DNA of 64,000 nt from Deltaproteobacteria bacterium (GTDB lineage Bacteria > UBA10199 > GCA-002796325 > JACPFF01), in the NCBI GenBank assembly GCA_016210045.1, contig JACQUX010000009.1, forward strand, positions 129,730-193,729. The letters are read 5' to 3'. The notes below the pieces were generated by a model, which was given only the letters and a program-made list of their open reading frames with translations, was not told where the DNA came from and ran no database searches. The stretch's first letter is position 1, and each line of letters starts with the position of its first letter. Made by a program: the position numbers and the translations under genes. Below are positions 15,219 through 24,063 of this stretch, in pieces.

Positions 15219-17333
15219 CTACCTTGTTCCGCGTTCCTTGATATCGCCGCGCGCGAAGATCGACGCGACGAACTGGAGGACGTCGGTCGCACTTTCTTCG
15301 GTGTAGCCGTAGTTCTTGATCAGCCGCGCCTTCACGACATCGATTTTTTCCTGCGTGGCGCGGTCGACAATCCCGGAGACCAACGTGGTCAGCTTGATCG
15401 TGTCTTTTTGGTCTTCGAACAGCTTCAGTTCCAACGCCTTGTGCAGCCGTTCGTTCGTCTTGTAGTTGAAGCTCTTGCCGTCCAACGACAGGGCACCGAT
15501 GTAGTTCATGATCTCGCGGCGGAAATCGTCTTTGCGGCTCTCCGGGATGTCGATTTTTTCTTCGATCGAACGCATCAGGCGTTCGTCCGGTTCTTCGTCT
15601 TGGCCGGTGAACGGATTCCGGACTCGTTCTTTCTGCGTGTAGGCCTTCACGTTGTCGATATAGTTCGCACAGAGCCGCGCAATCGCGTCTTCGTCGGCGC
15701 AGATGGCGCGCTGCACTTCGTTCTTCACGATATCTTCGTATTCGTTGCGCACCACGGCGATCAATTCCAAATACTTCTTTCGCTGTTCTTCGTTCTTGAT
15801 CAGCGAGTGGTGCCGCAGGCCGCTTTCCAGTTCGCTCATCACCATGAACGGATTGATCGAGCGACTCCCGGTTTCCATGACTAAGCAATTGGAGAGTTTG
15901 TCCTGCACATACCGCGGCGAAACGCCTTCGAAGCCTTCGCGCATCGTTTCCTTACGCAGCTCCTTCACATTGTCTTCGGTGTACCCCGGTAACGTCTTGC
16001 CGTCGTAGAGTTTTAATTTTTGCAGCGGCGTTAAATTGGCCTTCTTCGGCTCTTCCAAGCGCGTCAACACCGCCCACATCGCGGCGGTTTCCAGCGTGTG
16101 TGGGGCGATATGTTTGCCGCGGATCCGATCCTTGCCGTAATCTTTTTGGTAGATCTTGATCTCTTCGTGCAGCTTCGTAATGTACGGAATGTCGATCTTC
16201 ACGGTCCGATCGCGCAACGCTTCCATGTATTCGTTGTTGATGAATTTCCGGTACTCCGGTTCGTTGGTGTGGCCCAGGATCACGAGATCGATGTCGGTCT
16301 GCGCGAATTTCTTCGGCTTGATCCGATGTTCCTGCGACGCACCGAGCAGATCGTAGAGGAACGCGACATCGAGTTTGAGGATTTCGACGAATTCGATCAG
16401 GCCCCGATTGGCGATGTTGAATTCCCCGTCGAAGTTGAACGCGCGCGGATCCGAGTCCGAGCCGTATTCGGCGATCTTGCGATAATTGATGTCGCCGGTG
16501 AGCTCCGTGGAGTCTTGATTTTTTTCGTCCTTCGGCTGGAACGTTCCGACGCCGATCCGATCTTTTTCCGAGACCAACACGCGACGCACGCGCACGTGGT
16601 CGAGGACCTTGGCCATATCGCCGCGATAGTAGGTCAGGAGTTCGCGGAAGACGAAACGACACGGCGGGCACAGATCGCCTTCGATGTCGATCTGCTCGGT
16701 TTCGCTGAGATGCGTATTCATCCGTTCCAAGATCTTGGCGCGCGCTTCAGGCGGGAAAATTTTCAGCGGATCTTCGTGCATCGGACATGGCATTTCGAGT
16801 TGTTGACCGAACACGTTCCGCGTGTCGTTCAGGTCCTTCTTCAACCAACTGAACGTGTACAACACGCCTTCCGGCGTCCGAGAATAACATTCGAACCCCT
16901 TCTTCAACATCCGGACGATCGTGCTCTTGGAACTGCCGACCGGTCCGTGCAGCAGGATGATCCGTTTTTCCGTCCCGTAGCCGCGCGCGGCGGATTGGAA
17001 GACGTTGACGAGTTTCATCAAGGGGACATCGAGGCCGTACACCGCATCGAGACCCGCGCCGAACGGATCGTCGAAAAATTTGTAATGGATGATCTTCTTT
17101 TTATATTCGAAATATTCTTCGGTCCCGTACGACGTGATCATGTCGTAGATCCGCTGGAACGCGTTGCGCGCCACTTTGGGATTGGTCTCGACGATCTGGA
17201 GATAATCGGCGATCGAGCCTTCCCAATTGAGTTCTTCAAAATTGCGGATGTCGTGCATTCCAAGGACCGTCGACAAGAGCGTACTGCCTGCAGGGCGATT
17301 GCCGGCTGTGGTTGAGTCGTGGGAATGCGTCAT
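15219..17333 (-). CDS. prkA: PrkA family serine protein kinase / AAA+ protein
   Basis: 704 aa. The N-terminal AAA module has the Walker [10 protein letters not shown] at 130-138; the Cys-rich segments CPMHED and CPPC are typical of PrkA, and the C-terminal region corresponds to the kinase-like domain of the family. In E. coli (YeaG) and Bacillus it acts in nutrient-stress and sporulation-related signalling. ATG at 17333 has a near-consensus ribosome-binding site (AAGGAGGG). First gene of the three-gene module; a sigma70-like promoter is proposed at 17386-17414. Confidence 0.95.
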   Translation of the reverse strand: MTHSHDSTTAGNRPAGSTLLSTVLGMHDIRNFEELNWEGSIADYLQIVETNPKVARNAFQRIYDMITSYGTEEYFEYKKKIIHYKFFDDPFGAGLDAVYGLDVPLMKLVNVFQSAARGYGTEKRIILLHGPVGSSKSTIVRMLKKGFECYSRTPEGVLYTFSWLKKDLNDTRNVFGQQLEMPCPMHEDPLKIFPPEARAKILERMNTHLSETEQIDIEGDLCPPCRFVFRELLTYYRGDMAKVLDHVRVRRVLVSEKDRIGVGTFQPKDEKNQDSTELTGDINYRKIAEYGSDSDPRAFNFDGEFNIANRGLIEFVEILKLDVAFLYDLLGASQEHRIKPKKFAQTDIDLVILGHTNEPEYRKFINNEYMEALRDRTVKIDIPYITKLHEEIKIYQKDYGKDRIRGKHIAPHTLETAAMWAVLTRLEEPKKANLTPLQKLKLYDGKTLPGYTEDNVKELRKETMREGFEGVSPRYVQDKLSNCLVMETGSRSINPFMVMSELESGLRHHSLIKNEEQRKKYLELIAVVRNEYEDIVKNEVQRAICADEDAIARLCANYIDNVKAYTQKERVRNPFTGQDEEPDERLMRSIEEKIDIPESRKDDFRREIMNYIGALSLDGKSFNYKTNERLHKALELKLFEDQKDTIKLTTLVSGIVDRATQEKIDVVKARLIKNYGYTEESATDVLQFVASIFARGDIKERGTR

Positions 17334-17385
17334 GGGGCACCCTCCTTATGATGTTTCTTAAAGTGGTTCTGCGTTGTTATCTCGT

Positions 17386-17414
17386 ATTGTACACACGCGT
17401 CGCGGGTGGCGCAA
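17386..17414 (-). promoter_or_regulatory. Candidate sigma70 promoter for prkA-yhbH-spoVR
   Basis: On the minus strand TTGCGC (17409-17414) is separated by 17 bases from TACAAT (17386-17391), about 50 bases before the prkA ATG. The -10 box is good and the -35 box partial. Confidence 0.45.
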
Positions 17415-17451
17415 CCGCCGATTCGGCATTTTTCACCCGCAACAGCATTTT

Positions 17452-18345
17452 TTAGTCCTGCGTTGAGCCGGCGTTGCCTAATGCGGCGCGTTCGTTTTCG
17501 CGAATCATGTCACGCACCACCGATTTCAACACCAAATTGCGGCCCGCCTTGCCGAACATGGTCCGCAGTTCTTGGTAAATCGAGTTGTCACTGAGCAACG
17601 CCCCCAACGTACCTTCGCCGCGGCGAATTTGCGCAGTCACGTTGCGGATGTCGTGGCTCGCCGACTCCAGATTCCGCATCACTTGGCCTAAACCCACACT
17701 CCCCGCCTCGCCTTCTAACTTCCCCGCCATCCGCCGGAAGCTGCGCGCCCCGGAAGCCAGATCTTTAACGATCATCGCACCGTCGGGATCGTGGAGCAGT
17801 GCGGCCAACATCCCCTCGCCCCGATCGACGGCCGCGACCAACTTTTGAATCGCTTGCATCGTCTGCTCGGCCTGGCCCATCAATTCGCGGATCGAGGCCC
17901 CTTGACTGAGCAAGTCGGAGCTCGGTTCCGTCTCGATAAAATCTTTATGCTTGAGCGGTTCATGCGCGGCACTGCCGACAGAGAGACTGATGATCTTGTC
18001 GCCCAGCAATCCCTGACTGGCGACACTGGCCTTGGAGTCGCGACGAATCCGGTCTTGGAACTGCGACGCGATTTCCATTTGGACGATCAACGCCTTGTTG
18101 TCGGCATCGGGGGAAAATCCAACCGCCGAAACCGAACCGACCCGCATCCCAGCTAATGAGACCGACGTCCCCGGCCCGATGCCGCCGGCATCCGGCAACG
18201 TACAATAGAGGCTGTATTTCCGTTCGAACCACGCGCGGTCGCTCCCGATCATGAAGATCACAAGCATCGCCAACAACAGCCCGGCCGAGACCAGGATGCC
18301 TACTCGGACTTGAATCGCGCGATCTTGCAACATCGCCTCAGGCAT
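17452..18345 (-). CDS. mlaD: MlaD family periplasmic lipid-binding protein (MCE domain)
   Basis: 297 aa. One N-terminal membrane anchor (VRVGILVSAGLLLAMLVIF), then an MCE/MlaD domain (YSLYCTLPDAGGIGPGTSVSLAG and GLLGDKIISLSVG), then an alpha-helical tail of about 150 residues, longer than in E. coli MlaD. It shuttles phospholipid between inner and outer membranes with the MlaFE transporter. The ATG at 18345 overlaps the last codons of mlaF by eight bases, with GGGAG upstream. Confidence 0.92.
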   Translation of the reverse strand: MPEAMLQDRAIQVRVGILVSAGLLLAMLVIFMIGSDRAWFERKYSLYCTLPDAGGIGPGTSVSLAGMRVGSVSAVGFSPDADNKALIVQMEIASQFQDRIRRDSKASVASQGLLGDKIISLSVGSAAHEPLKHKDFIETEPSSDLLSQGASIRELMGQAEQTMQAIQKLVAAVDRGEGMLAALLHDPDGAMIVKDLASGARSFRRMAGKLEGEAGSVGLGQVMRNLESASHDIRNVTAQIRRGEGTLGALLSDNSIYQELRTMFGKAGRNLVLKSVVRDMIRENERAALGNAGSTQD

Positions 18346-19123
18346 GACGCATCTCCCTCGTTGCCATGACTTTGTCCTCTTCGCCGAGATCGCCTCGGAT
18401 GAAATTTTGTACCACCGGATTCGCCGACGCGCGCGCCGCGTCCACCGTGCCGACAAATTCAAGGCGGCGGTTATACAGCAAGGCCACGCGATCGGCTACC
18501 GTGAACGCACTCGCCATGTCGTGCGTTACTACAATACTGGTGACGTGCAACTGTTGTTGCAGTTTGCGGATCAGGAGACTGATGCGCCGCGTATTGGCCG
18601 GGTCGAGGCCGGTGGTCGGCTCGTCGTACAAGATCACGGCCGGATTGGTGGCAATCGCCCGCGCCAACGCCACGCGCTTGCGCATCCCGCCGGAGAGTTC
18701 GGCCGGCGCCATCGTCTCGATGCCGGGGAGCCCGATCAGCTCCAGACAATGTGCGACGATCTCCTGCACTTTCGCTTCCGGGTGTTGATAATGCTCGCGC
18801 AACGGATAGGCGACATTTTCATAGACGGTCATCGAATCGAACAACGCGCCGCCTTGAAACAACATCCCGATCTCGCGTCGCATCGCACGCAACTGCGCTT
18901 CGTCCATCCGGTGGATATCCGCGCCGCGAAATGTGACCAGACCGGCATCGGCCGCCAGCAGTCCCAAGATCAGTTTCAGTGCAACACTTTTGCCCGTGCC
19001 GGAACCGCCCAGGATTACGACCGTCTCGCCGGGATGAATCGCCAGGCTGAAATCGTCCAGCACCGCGCGACTCCCGAAGCGCTTCTGCACGTGGTCCAGT
19101 TGGATAATGGGATCGGCGTTCAT
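18338..19123 (-). CDS. mlaF: Mla-type ABC transporter ATP-binding protein
   Basis: 261 aa. Walker A GGSGTGKS, ABC signature ELSGGMRKRVALARAI, Walker B VILYDEPTTGLDP and the switch histidine in VVTHDM. The SGGM signature and the partner genes identify the Mla/Ttg2 lipid-transport class. ATG at 19123 overlaps the mlaE stop by four bases (ATGA); the open frame running upstream of this is out-of-frame overlap with mlaE and is discarded. The ATPase acts at the cytoplasmic face of MlaE. Confidence 0.95.
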   Translation of the reverse strand: MNADPIIQLDHVQKRFGSRAVLDDFSLAIHPGETVVILGGSGTGKSVALKLILGLLAADAGLVTFRGADIHRMDEAQLRAMRREIGMLFQGGALFDSMTVYENVAYPLREHYQHPEAKVQEIVAHCLELIGLPGIETMAPAELSGGMRKRVALARAIATNPAVILYDEPTTGLDPANTRRISLLIRKLQQQLHVTSIVVTHDMASAFTVADRVALLYNRRLEFVGTVDAARASANPVVQNFIRGDLGEEDKVMATREMRHA

Positions 19124-19923
19124 AAGATAATGAAGAGTTTGGTGAGGAAAAAGTCGGAGATAAAGATCACGATCGAGGCATACACCACGGCCCGCGTGGT
19201 GGAGCGACCGACCCCTTCCGTGCCACCGTGGGTACGCAGCCCTTGGTAACACGCGATCATCGCGATGCAGAACGCAAAGACCACGGTCTTGCCAATGCCG
19301 TGCAGAAAGTCCTCCACAGAAACCGTCTCGACGATCTGTTTCAGATAGAAATGCGCGGTGACCTTCGCCTCCATCATCGCGATCACCATTCCGCCGAGAA
19401 TCCCGATCACGTCCGCGGCGATGGCCAGGATCGGCGTCATCACCATCGTGGCAATCAGGCGCGGCGCCACCAGCTTATGCACCGGATTGGCGCCCATCGC
19501 CTCGATGGCGAGGACTTGCTCGGTAACCATCATGGAACCCAATTCCGCCGCGATCCCCGAGGCCACCCGCGCGGCAATCATCAGGGACGTCAGCACCGGC
19601 CCCAACTCGCGCGCGATCGCGAGGCCGACGATTTGTCCGGTGTAGAGCTTCAGGCCGAACCGGGCCAAGCCGACGGTGAATTGCAACGCGAGCACCATGC
19701 CGGTGAACGCGGCGATCAGCACGACGATCGGGACGGAGCGATTGCCGACGAAGAAGCATTGGCGGAGGATTTCTTTCCAATCCCAACGATAGCGGAACAA
19801 GGTGCGCACGGTGCGCCACGCCAGTTGGGTGACACCGCCGACCAATGCCGTGAGCACGAGGACTTCGCGGCCCAGAACCAAAAAGAAACTCGTCGCCTTC
19901 GGCGCTCGGAGGAGAGTGGTCAT
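19120..19923 (-). CDS. mlaE: Mla-type ABC transporter permease
   Basis: 267 aa, four to six membrane segments. Permease motifs of the MlaE/YrbE family are present: ARELGPVLTSLMIAARVASGIAAELG, ending with the conserved QGLRTHGGTEGVGRSTTRAVV segment split across a cytoplasmic loop. First gene of mlaE-mlaF-mlaD; all junctions overlap, so the unit is co-translated. A GTG six codons upstream (19941) is an alternative start. Substrate-binding MlaC and lipoprotein MlaA homologues are not in the window. Confidence 0.93.
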   Translation of the reverse strand: MTTLLRAPKATSFFLVLGREVLVLTALVGGVTQLAWRTVRTLFRYRWDWKEILRQCFFVGNRSVPIVVLIAAFTGMVLALQFTVGLARFGLKLYTGQIVGLAIARELGPVLTSLMIAARVASGIAAELGSMMVTEQVLAIEAMGANPVHKLVAPRLIATMVMTPILAIAADVIGILGGMVIAMMEAKVTAHFYLKQIVETVSVEDFLHGIGKTVVFAFCIAMIACYQGLRTHGGTEGVGRSTTRAVVYASIVIFISDFFLTKLFIIL

Positions 19924-19972
19924 AGGGGACTCTTTGCACACTCACGACCGTTCGGCGCTTCACCACGGAGTG

Positions 19973-20121
19973 CCGGGGTTGTGGCGTGGGAGTCGCTCAG
20001 GGTACGCGGTCGCTGCGCCATCGAGGCGCAGCGCCGCTCACCCTCGCCGATTTCGTCATTACATTCGAATGGTGAAATCGGCTGCGAGAGCCCCTGGGCG
20101 ACTCCCACGCCACAACCCCGG
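19973..20121 (+). repeat. Structured repeat family A, copy 2
   Basis: Outer arms 19973-20002 and 20092-20121 pair in 29 of 30 positions, with sequence (CCGGGGTTGTGGCGTGGGAG...) unrelated to the arms of the other copies. The ~90-base core matches copies at 601-740 and 28065-28213, with hairpins GCTGCGCC-ATCGA-GGCGCAGC and CCGATTTC/GAAATCGG. It lies between the mlaE start and the lipoprotein gene; the rest of the 19924-20427 gap holds the family B element and no gene. Confidence 0.85.
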
Positions 20122-20293
20122 CCGTTCCATAACCATACCGGCGACCAATGCACCCTGTCGCACACCCGCGAGCGACTGAGCACAATCCGCTGACCCGTTC
20201 GATCCGGGGCATGGGCGAGACCATCCTCACCAGCTTGATGGAAGGGATACAAGGGATACAATGTGGAGCAATCGGGTTGCAGCACAGCCTCGA

Positions 20294-20403
20294 GGCAGGA
20301 GCGGGGGGGCGTCCTGCGGGCGAGTCTGAGCGAGCGAGGTCTCAGTGAGCCGAGCGCCGTAACGCGAGGCGAACGGCCCGCAGGACGCCCCCCCGCTCCT
20401 GCC
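20294..20403 (-). repeat. Inverted-repeat family B, copy 1
   Basis: Arms 20294-20321 and 20376-20403 are perfectly complementary over 28 bases (GGCAGGAGCGGGGGGGCGTC...). The 54-base centre, read on the minus strand, contains CGTTCGCCTCGCGTTACGGC and CTCGGCTCACTGA, which recur at 21107-21145 inside different arms. It lies directly downstream of the lipoprotein gene and may also stop its transcription. Confidence 0.85.
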
Positions 20404-20427
20404 GGGTCATAGATCCAATGTTCCGCT

Positions 20428-20961
20428 CTACTCAAAATGGAACCCCCGGACGAAGGTGTCGAAGGAGGGACGAACGTGGGCGGCGGTGGCTTCGGGGGCG
20501 GTGAGGATGAAGTCGAAGGAGCAATTGTTTTTCTTCACGACGACCGCCTCACAATACACCGGGACGCCGTCGATGCGGCGCACGGTGCGGGAGCGGTAGG
20601 CCTCGCGGCCGTCGAGCGAAAACATTTGATCGCCGAGTTCGCGTTCGAGCGGGAGACCACCGAACAATCCGCCCATCAGATTTTTCAGCGGGATGTCTTC
20701 GAAACTGCCGCCGCAGCCGGTGTGGAGCGTCAGCATTGCCCCGGTCGGGCCGTGGCGAAACGTCAGTCCGCTGGCGCGCGTGCGGTAACGCTGCCATGGC
20801 GTGGGCAACGCGCCGACGGTGAAGGCGCGATGATCGGTCAAGAAGACGGTGTCGTGGCGAACACTCAAGATGCGCGGACCACGGCTGGGCGCAAAGATGC
20901 AGCCGGTAAGCGTGAACAGGATGAGACTGAACCAAAGCGCCCCCAAGCGCGCGTATCGCAT
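20428..20961 (-). CDS. Putative lipoprotein, unknown function
   Basis: 177 aa. MRYARLGALWFSLILFTLTGC is a typical lipoprotein signal with Cys as the acylation site. The mature part has no recognised domain; it includes TLHTGCGGSFEDIPLKNLMGGLFGG and ends FVRGFHFE, a layout common in small outer-membrane or periplasmic lipoproteins. No convincing ribosome-binding site is seen at the ATG; the longer open frame lacks a signal peptide and is not preferred. It follows the same strand as the mla genes but is separated from them by about 500 bp of repeats. Confidence 0.7.
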   Translation of the reverse strand: MRYARLGALWFSLILFTLTGCIFAPSRGPRILSVRHDTVFLTDHRAFTVGALPTPWQRYRTRASGLTFRHGPTGAMLTLHTGCGGSFEDIPLKNLMGGLFGGLPLERELGDQMFSLDGREAYRSRTVRRIDGVPVYCEAVVVKKNNCSFDFILTAPEATAAHVRPSFDTFVRGFHFE

Positions 20962-21081
20962 GGCGCGTTCATACAGAAGTGGACGGGGGTTGACAAGAGA
21001 GGTGCTTCGAATGAGACAGCTCGCCGGTATTGCCGCAAGCAATGACTGATCTGGGGACTCACACGCCGAGATCGCAACCCG

Positions 21082-21224
21082 GGGCGCAGGTTACCGCTAT
21101 TCGTTGGGTGCCGTTCGCCTCGGGTTACGGCCCTCGGCTCACTGATACTTCGCGCGGCGGGGCATCATCACCATCGTGCCGCCGCGCTCAGAATCGCCCC
21201 CAACGAATAGCGGTAACCTGCGCC
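21082..21224 (+). repeat. Inverted-repeat family B, copy 2
   Basis: Arms 21082-21107 and 21199-21224 pair perfectly over 26 bases (GGCGCAGGTTACCGCTATTC...) and share nothing with the arms of copy 1, while the centre repeats CCGTTCGCCTCG-GTTACGGC-CTCGGCTCACTGA. This copy carries an extra hairpin (GCGCGGCGG...CCGCCGCGC) missing from copy 1. It occupies the divergent gap (20962-21321) between the lipoprotein gene and yggS. Confidence 0.85.
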
Positions 21225-21321
21225 GTGCTTAAGCTATGGTCATTGCTCCCAATACCTCTTGCCCCCACAACACAAGGAAGCAAGCTGTCACATTTTTCGC
21301 TGAGGGAAAGGAATTCATGCC

Positions 21322-22011
21322 ATGACTGGTACGATTACAGAACGTCTTGCAATGATCCGTGAACGCATGCGGGTGGCGGCGCGGCTGGTGGGGCGGGATC
21401 CGGACGCGGTTACGTTAGTGGCGGTGGGGAAGGGGCAGTCGGTTGAAGTGGTCCGGGCGGGGATTGCAGCCGGTGTGACGGACTGCGGGGAAAATTATGT
21501 CCAGGAGTTGGTCACGAAGGGGGCGGCGTTGGGGGAGGCAGTCCGCTCATGGCACTTTATCGGACATTTGCAGCGGAATAAAGTGAAGGCGGTCCTTCCT
21601 TATATAAGGTGGATCCACAGCCTCGACTCGCTGGCGCTGGCCGAAGTCATCGAGCGGCGGGCGACGCGTCCGGTCCGGTGCCTGATCGAGGTGAATATCG
21701 GGGGCGAGGCCAGCAAGTCGGGCGTGCCGCCGACCGGGGTACGCGCGATGGTCGAACAGCTACGCGGTTGCCGCAACATCGAACTGCGTGGTCTGATGTG
21801 CATCCCGCCGCCAGCCGACGCACCCGAGGCAAATCGCCCCCATTTCCGCGCCGTCGCAGCACTACTGCGCGCGATCAACGCAAGCGGCCTCACCCCCACT
21901 CCGCTCACCGAACTTTCTATGGGCATGAGCGACGACTTCGAGATCGCGATCGAAGAAGGCGCCACGATGATCCGGATCGGCACCGCACTGTTCGGTGCCC
22001 GAGCCCCTTAG
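21322..22011 (+). CDS. yggS: YggS family pyridoxal-phosphate homeostasis protein
   Basis: 229 aa. Single-domain PLP-binding TIM barrel: the PLP lysine sits in TLVAVGKGQS (usually VSKTK), followed by GENYVQEL, WHFIGHLQRNK and the phosphate-binding SMGMSDDFEIAIEEGATMIRIG. It controls intracellular PLP levels and amino-acid metabolism and has no known enzymatic activity. ATG at 21322; AAAGGA lies about 11 bases upstream. An earlier ATG six bases before hits a stop at once. Followed, after a repeat and an unknown gene, by yggT, with which it is often clustered. Confidence 0.93.
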   Translation: MTGTITERLAMIRERMRVAARLVGRDPDAVTLVAVGKGQSVEVVRAGIAAGVTDCGENYVQELVTKGAALGEAVRSWHFIGHLQRNKVKAVLPYIRWIHSLDSLALAEVIERRATRPVRCLIEVNIGGEASKSGVPPTGVRAMVEQLRGCRNIELRGLMCIPPPADAPEANRPHFRAVAALLRAINASGLTPTPLTELSMGMSDDFEIAIEEGATMIRIGTALFGARAP

Positions 22012-22031
22012 CCGGGATCCGCAGCGCAATT

Positions 22032-22104
22032 ACATCGCAGGGGGACAGGTACCGTCAAACCCAACATTTTCAGGTATCGGACGGTACCTGTCCCCCTGCG
22101 ATGT
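22032..22104. repeat. REP-like palindrome family D, copy 1 (GGGGACAGGTACC)
   Basis: Arms 22032-22056 and 22080-22104 pair perfectly over 25 bases and contain GGGGACAGGTACCGTC / GACGGTACCTGTCCCC; the loop is 23 bases. The GGGGACAGGTACC core recurs at 55064-55120 with other flanks. It lies between yggS and the next gene and may serve as a terminator. Confidence 0.8.
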
Positions 22105-22151
22105 TTTTTGTGTTGATTGGGATTGGGGTTGCGGCTAAACGTTCTGCGACG

Positions 22152-23039
22152 ATGACGCCCACGAGCCATATCATAAAGGTCCCCGCACGACGCGTCTTTA
22201 TGCCGGAAGGGCTCCACCCTACTGCGCCAATTGGGTACCGGTCGCCAAGCGAATTCCTGGCGGATCGAGACCCGGTGAGTGTCGGGAGTTTTGCCAGCTA
22301 TGCGCACCGTTTCGCGGACCAGCCATTCGCGGTGGTCAGTTGGGGCGCTGCGGGGATTCGACTGGTCTCGCGCCTCGCGAATGAGGCGGCAGCGCAACGA
22401 GTGTTGGACCAGACGCGCGGCGGCGGACGTTCCCACACGATCGAACGCTTGATCCCTGACGCGGATCGATTGCAAGTCCTCACGACCCAGTCCGCGCCGA
22501 CGGATCCGTTGATCGGGGCGACACTGCTGGAGGCCTGGGGCTATCTGACGGCCGCAGAAAATAAATTGCCAACGCCGGTCCAATGGCTCGCGATGACGTC
22601 CGCGCGCTTGTTTAGTGGTGGCATGGAATTTTTGGCCGCTGCGGAACTGGCTCCTCTTTGCGCGCCACCGCTCCTGCTGCCCCGCGGCTGCACTGCGTAC
22701 CCTAGCGAAGTTGGGGCGATGGTCTATGTCAACGCTTGGGAATGGGTCCTGCCACTCGCACGGGAGGGCGCCGAGATTCCGCGCATCCATCCGCACGCTG
22801 CTGAAACCACCACAGCGGAATCTCCGCTCAGCGCAATAGGCCATTCCGCGCTCGTCACTGGGGCAATGCGTCGCGCCATCCCACGCCATAAGCCACAAAC
22901 GGCCATCATGTTCCGCGGCGTCAGGGAAGAAGAGCCGCTTGCGTTGGACGATCGCGCGACACTGTCCCGCGCGGCGCCATCGGCAGCCGCAGAGGAAGAG
23001 CCAAGGCTGCGCGTGGCCAGCGGCGGACGACGTGGTTAG
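22152..23039 (+). CDS. Hypothetical protein (295 aa)
   Basis: The frame from ATG 22152 (MTPTSHIIKVPARRVFMPEG) has natural amino-acid use (for example LIGATLLEAWGYLTAAENKL). An upstream start near 22101 (MFFVLIGIGVAAKRSAT) would use the end of the palindromic repeat and is less likely. No signal peptide, membrane segment or known domain is recognised; the C-terminal ~50 residues are Arg/Glu/Ala-rich and probably disordered. It sits between yggS and yggT, which are usually adjacent, so it may be an insertion. The long antisense frame 22008-23222 is a shadow. Confidence 0.55.
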   Translation: MTPTSHIIKVPARRVFMPEGLHPTAPIGYRSPSEFLADRDPVSVGSFASYAHRFADQPFAVVSWGAAGIRLVSRLANEAAAQRVLDQTRGGGRSHTIERLIPDADRLQVLTTQSAPTDPLIGATLLEAWGYLTAAENKLPTPVQWLAMTSARLFSGGMEFLAAAELAPLCAPPLLLPRGCTAYPSEVGAMVYVNAWEWVLPLAREGAEIPRIHPHAAETTTAESPLSAIGHSALVTGAMRRAIPRHKPQTAIMFRGVREEEPLALDDRATLSRAAPSAAAEEEPRLRVASGGRRG

Positions 23040-23075
23040 TGACAAACGAAGGCGCGTTATGCTAGGTCCGCGCGG

Positions 23076-23387
23076 ATGAAATTCCTCGGCCTGCTGCTCA
23101 CCTCTTTTGCGGAACTGACGAACATCGTGTTGGAAGTCTACATGTACCTGATCTTCGTCGCCGCGCTGCTCTCCTGGGTGCGGCCCGATCCCTACAATCC
23201 GCTGGTCCGCATCATCCGCCAACTCACCGAACCGGTCTTCTCGTACGCGCGTCGCCTGCTGCCGCGGGCGCTGAACAATGTCGGCCTCGATCTTTCCCCC
23301 ATGGTCGTCTTGTTCGCGATCATCCTGCTCCGCAATGTGCTAGTGCGGCTCCTGTTCGAAATGGGCTTGGAACTCAGAGCCGGTTAA
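23076..23387 (+). CDS. yggT: YggT family membrane protein
   Basis: 103 aa, two hydrophobic segments: YMYLIFVAALLSWVRPDPYNP and MVVLFAIILLRNVLVRLLF. The WVRPDPYNPLVRIIRQLTEP motif is typical of YggT, a small inner-membrane protein of unclear role (osmotic or ion homeostasis has been suggested). Clustering with yggS supports the call. Confidence 0.9.
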   Translation: MKFLGLLLTSFAELTNIVLEVYMYLIFVAALLSWVRPDPYNPLVRIIRQLTEPVFSYARRLLPRALNNVGLDLSPMVVLFAIILLRNVLVRLLFEMGLELRAG

Positions 23388-23446
23388 GCCGCCAGGCAAT
23401 TCCCTTGCCAAGGTCCCAATCGCCCCGCTAAAATGGTGACTAGACA

Positions 23447-23465
23447 CCCCAGAGCTGCTGGGGTA
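23447..23465 (+). other. Small hairpin before a ribosome-binding site
   Basis: ACCCCAG-agctg-CTGGGGT forms a 7-bp stem whose last base is the first of the ribosome-binding site TAAGGAG of the GTG-started gene at 23476. It could influence initiation or be a degenerate terminator of yggT. Confidence 0.35.
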
Positions 23466-23475
23466 AGGAGTCGCC

Positions 23476-24060
23476 GTGGTAGAAAAAATCGATCGACCCG
23501 CCCCCGTCGCCCCGTGGACGATTAAGGCCTCCGGATCTGCGCAAGATCGCGGTGGCGGGCAGGGCTTTGCCCATGAAGAGGAACAAAGTTCGCCCGGTAC
23601 GCCGGAGGGGTGGCAAAAATTTCATGCGCGGCAGGAATCGCGACGGCTGATGACCGTCCCGCAAGAGTCGATCCGTCACATCTGGTTTCGCAGCGCAGTC
23701 CTGCGCAGACAGCTCGCGATCGTCGAGGCCGACATGGAGTTGGAAAACGGCCACTTGCTGCGCGGTGTCCAATTTCTGCTGCCGCGACTCGATGACTATT
23801 TTCAGTTCAAGAGCTACGTGATCGGGCAAGAAGTGCCGCCGTTCATGGTGGTGCACGGGCCGCTGGTGGAAGTGAGTGTGCCCGCGGAATCGCGGCGCAG
23901 CACCGCCACCACCACGCACGCCACGCCACTTGCGTCGGCACCGCCGCAACGCTGGTGGTCGTTGTGGGATGACGAAAGCCAACGGATCCGACCCCTGGCC
24001 ATCGGCTTGATCGCCGTCGGTTTGCTGGCCGTGATCGTAACGATACTCGCATTACTATAA
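23476..24060 (+). CDS. Tail-anchored hypothetical protein next to the PEGA kinase
   Basis: 194 aa, GTG start with TAAGGAG five bases upstream. The N-terminal ~50 residues look disordered; residues ~60-140 (HIWFRSAVLRRQLAIVEADMELENGHLLRGVQFLLPRL) may be a small folded domain, then a Thr/Ala-rich linker and a single C-terminal membrane segment (PLAIGLIAVGLLAVIVTILALL) ending at the last residue. The kinase gene begins only three bases after its stop, so they are co-transcribed and may work together at the membrane. No family recognised. Confidence 0.65.
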   Translation: MVEKIDRPAPVAPWTIKASGSAQDRGGGQGFAHEEEQSSPGTPEGWQKFHARQESRRLMTVPQESIRHIWFRSAVLRRQLAIVEADMELENGHLLRGVQFLLPRLDDYFQFKSYVIGQEVPPFMVVHGPLVEVSVPAESRRSTATTTHATPLASAPPQRWWSLWDDESQRIRPLAIGLIAVGLLAVIVTILALL

Positions 24061-24063
24061 CTC

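Noticed and set aside
16098-17315. 405-codon plus-strand frame opposite prkA
   Set aside because: Shadow of prkA third-codon-position bias.
22008-23222. 404-codon minus-strand frame opposite the unknown gene and yggT
   Set aside because: Covers the complementary strand of yggT and of the palindromic repeat; composition is Arg/Gln-rich and no ribosome-binding site is seen.
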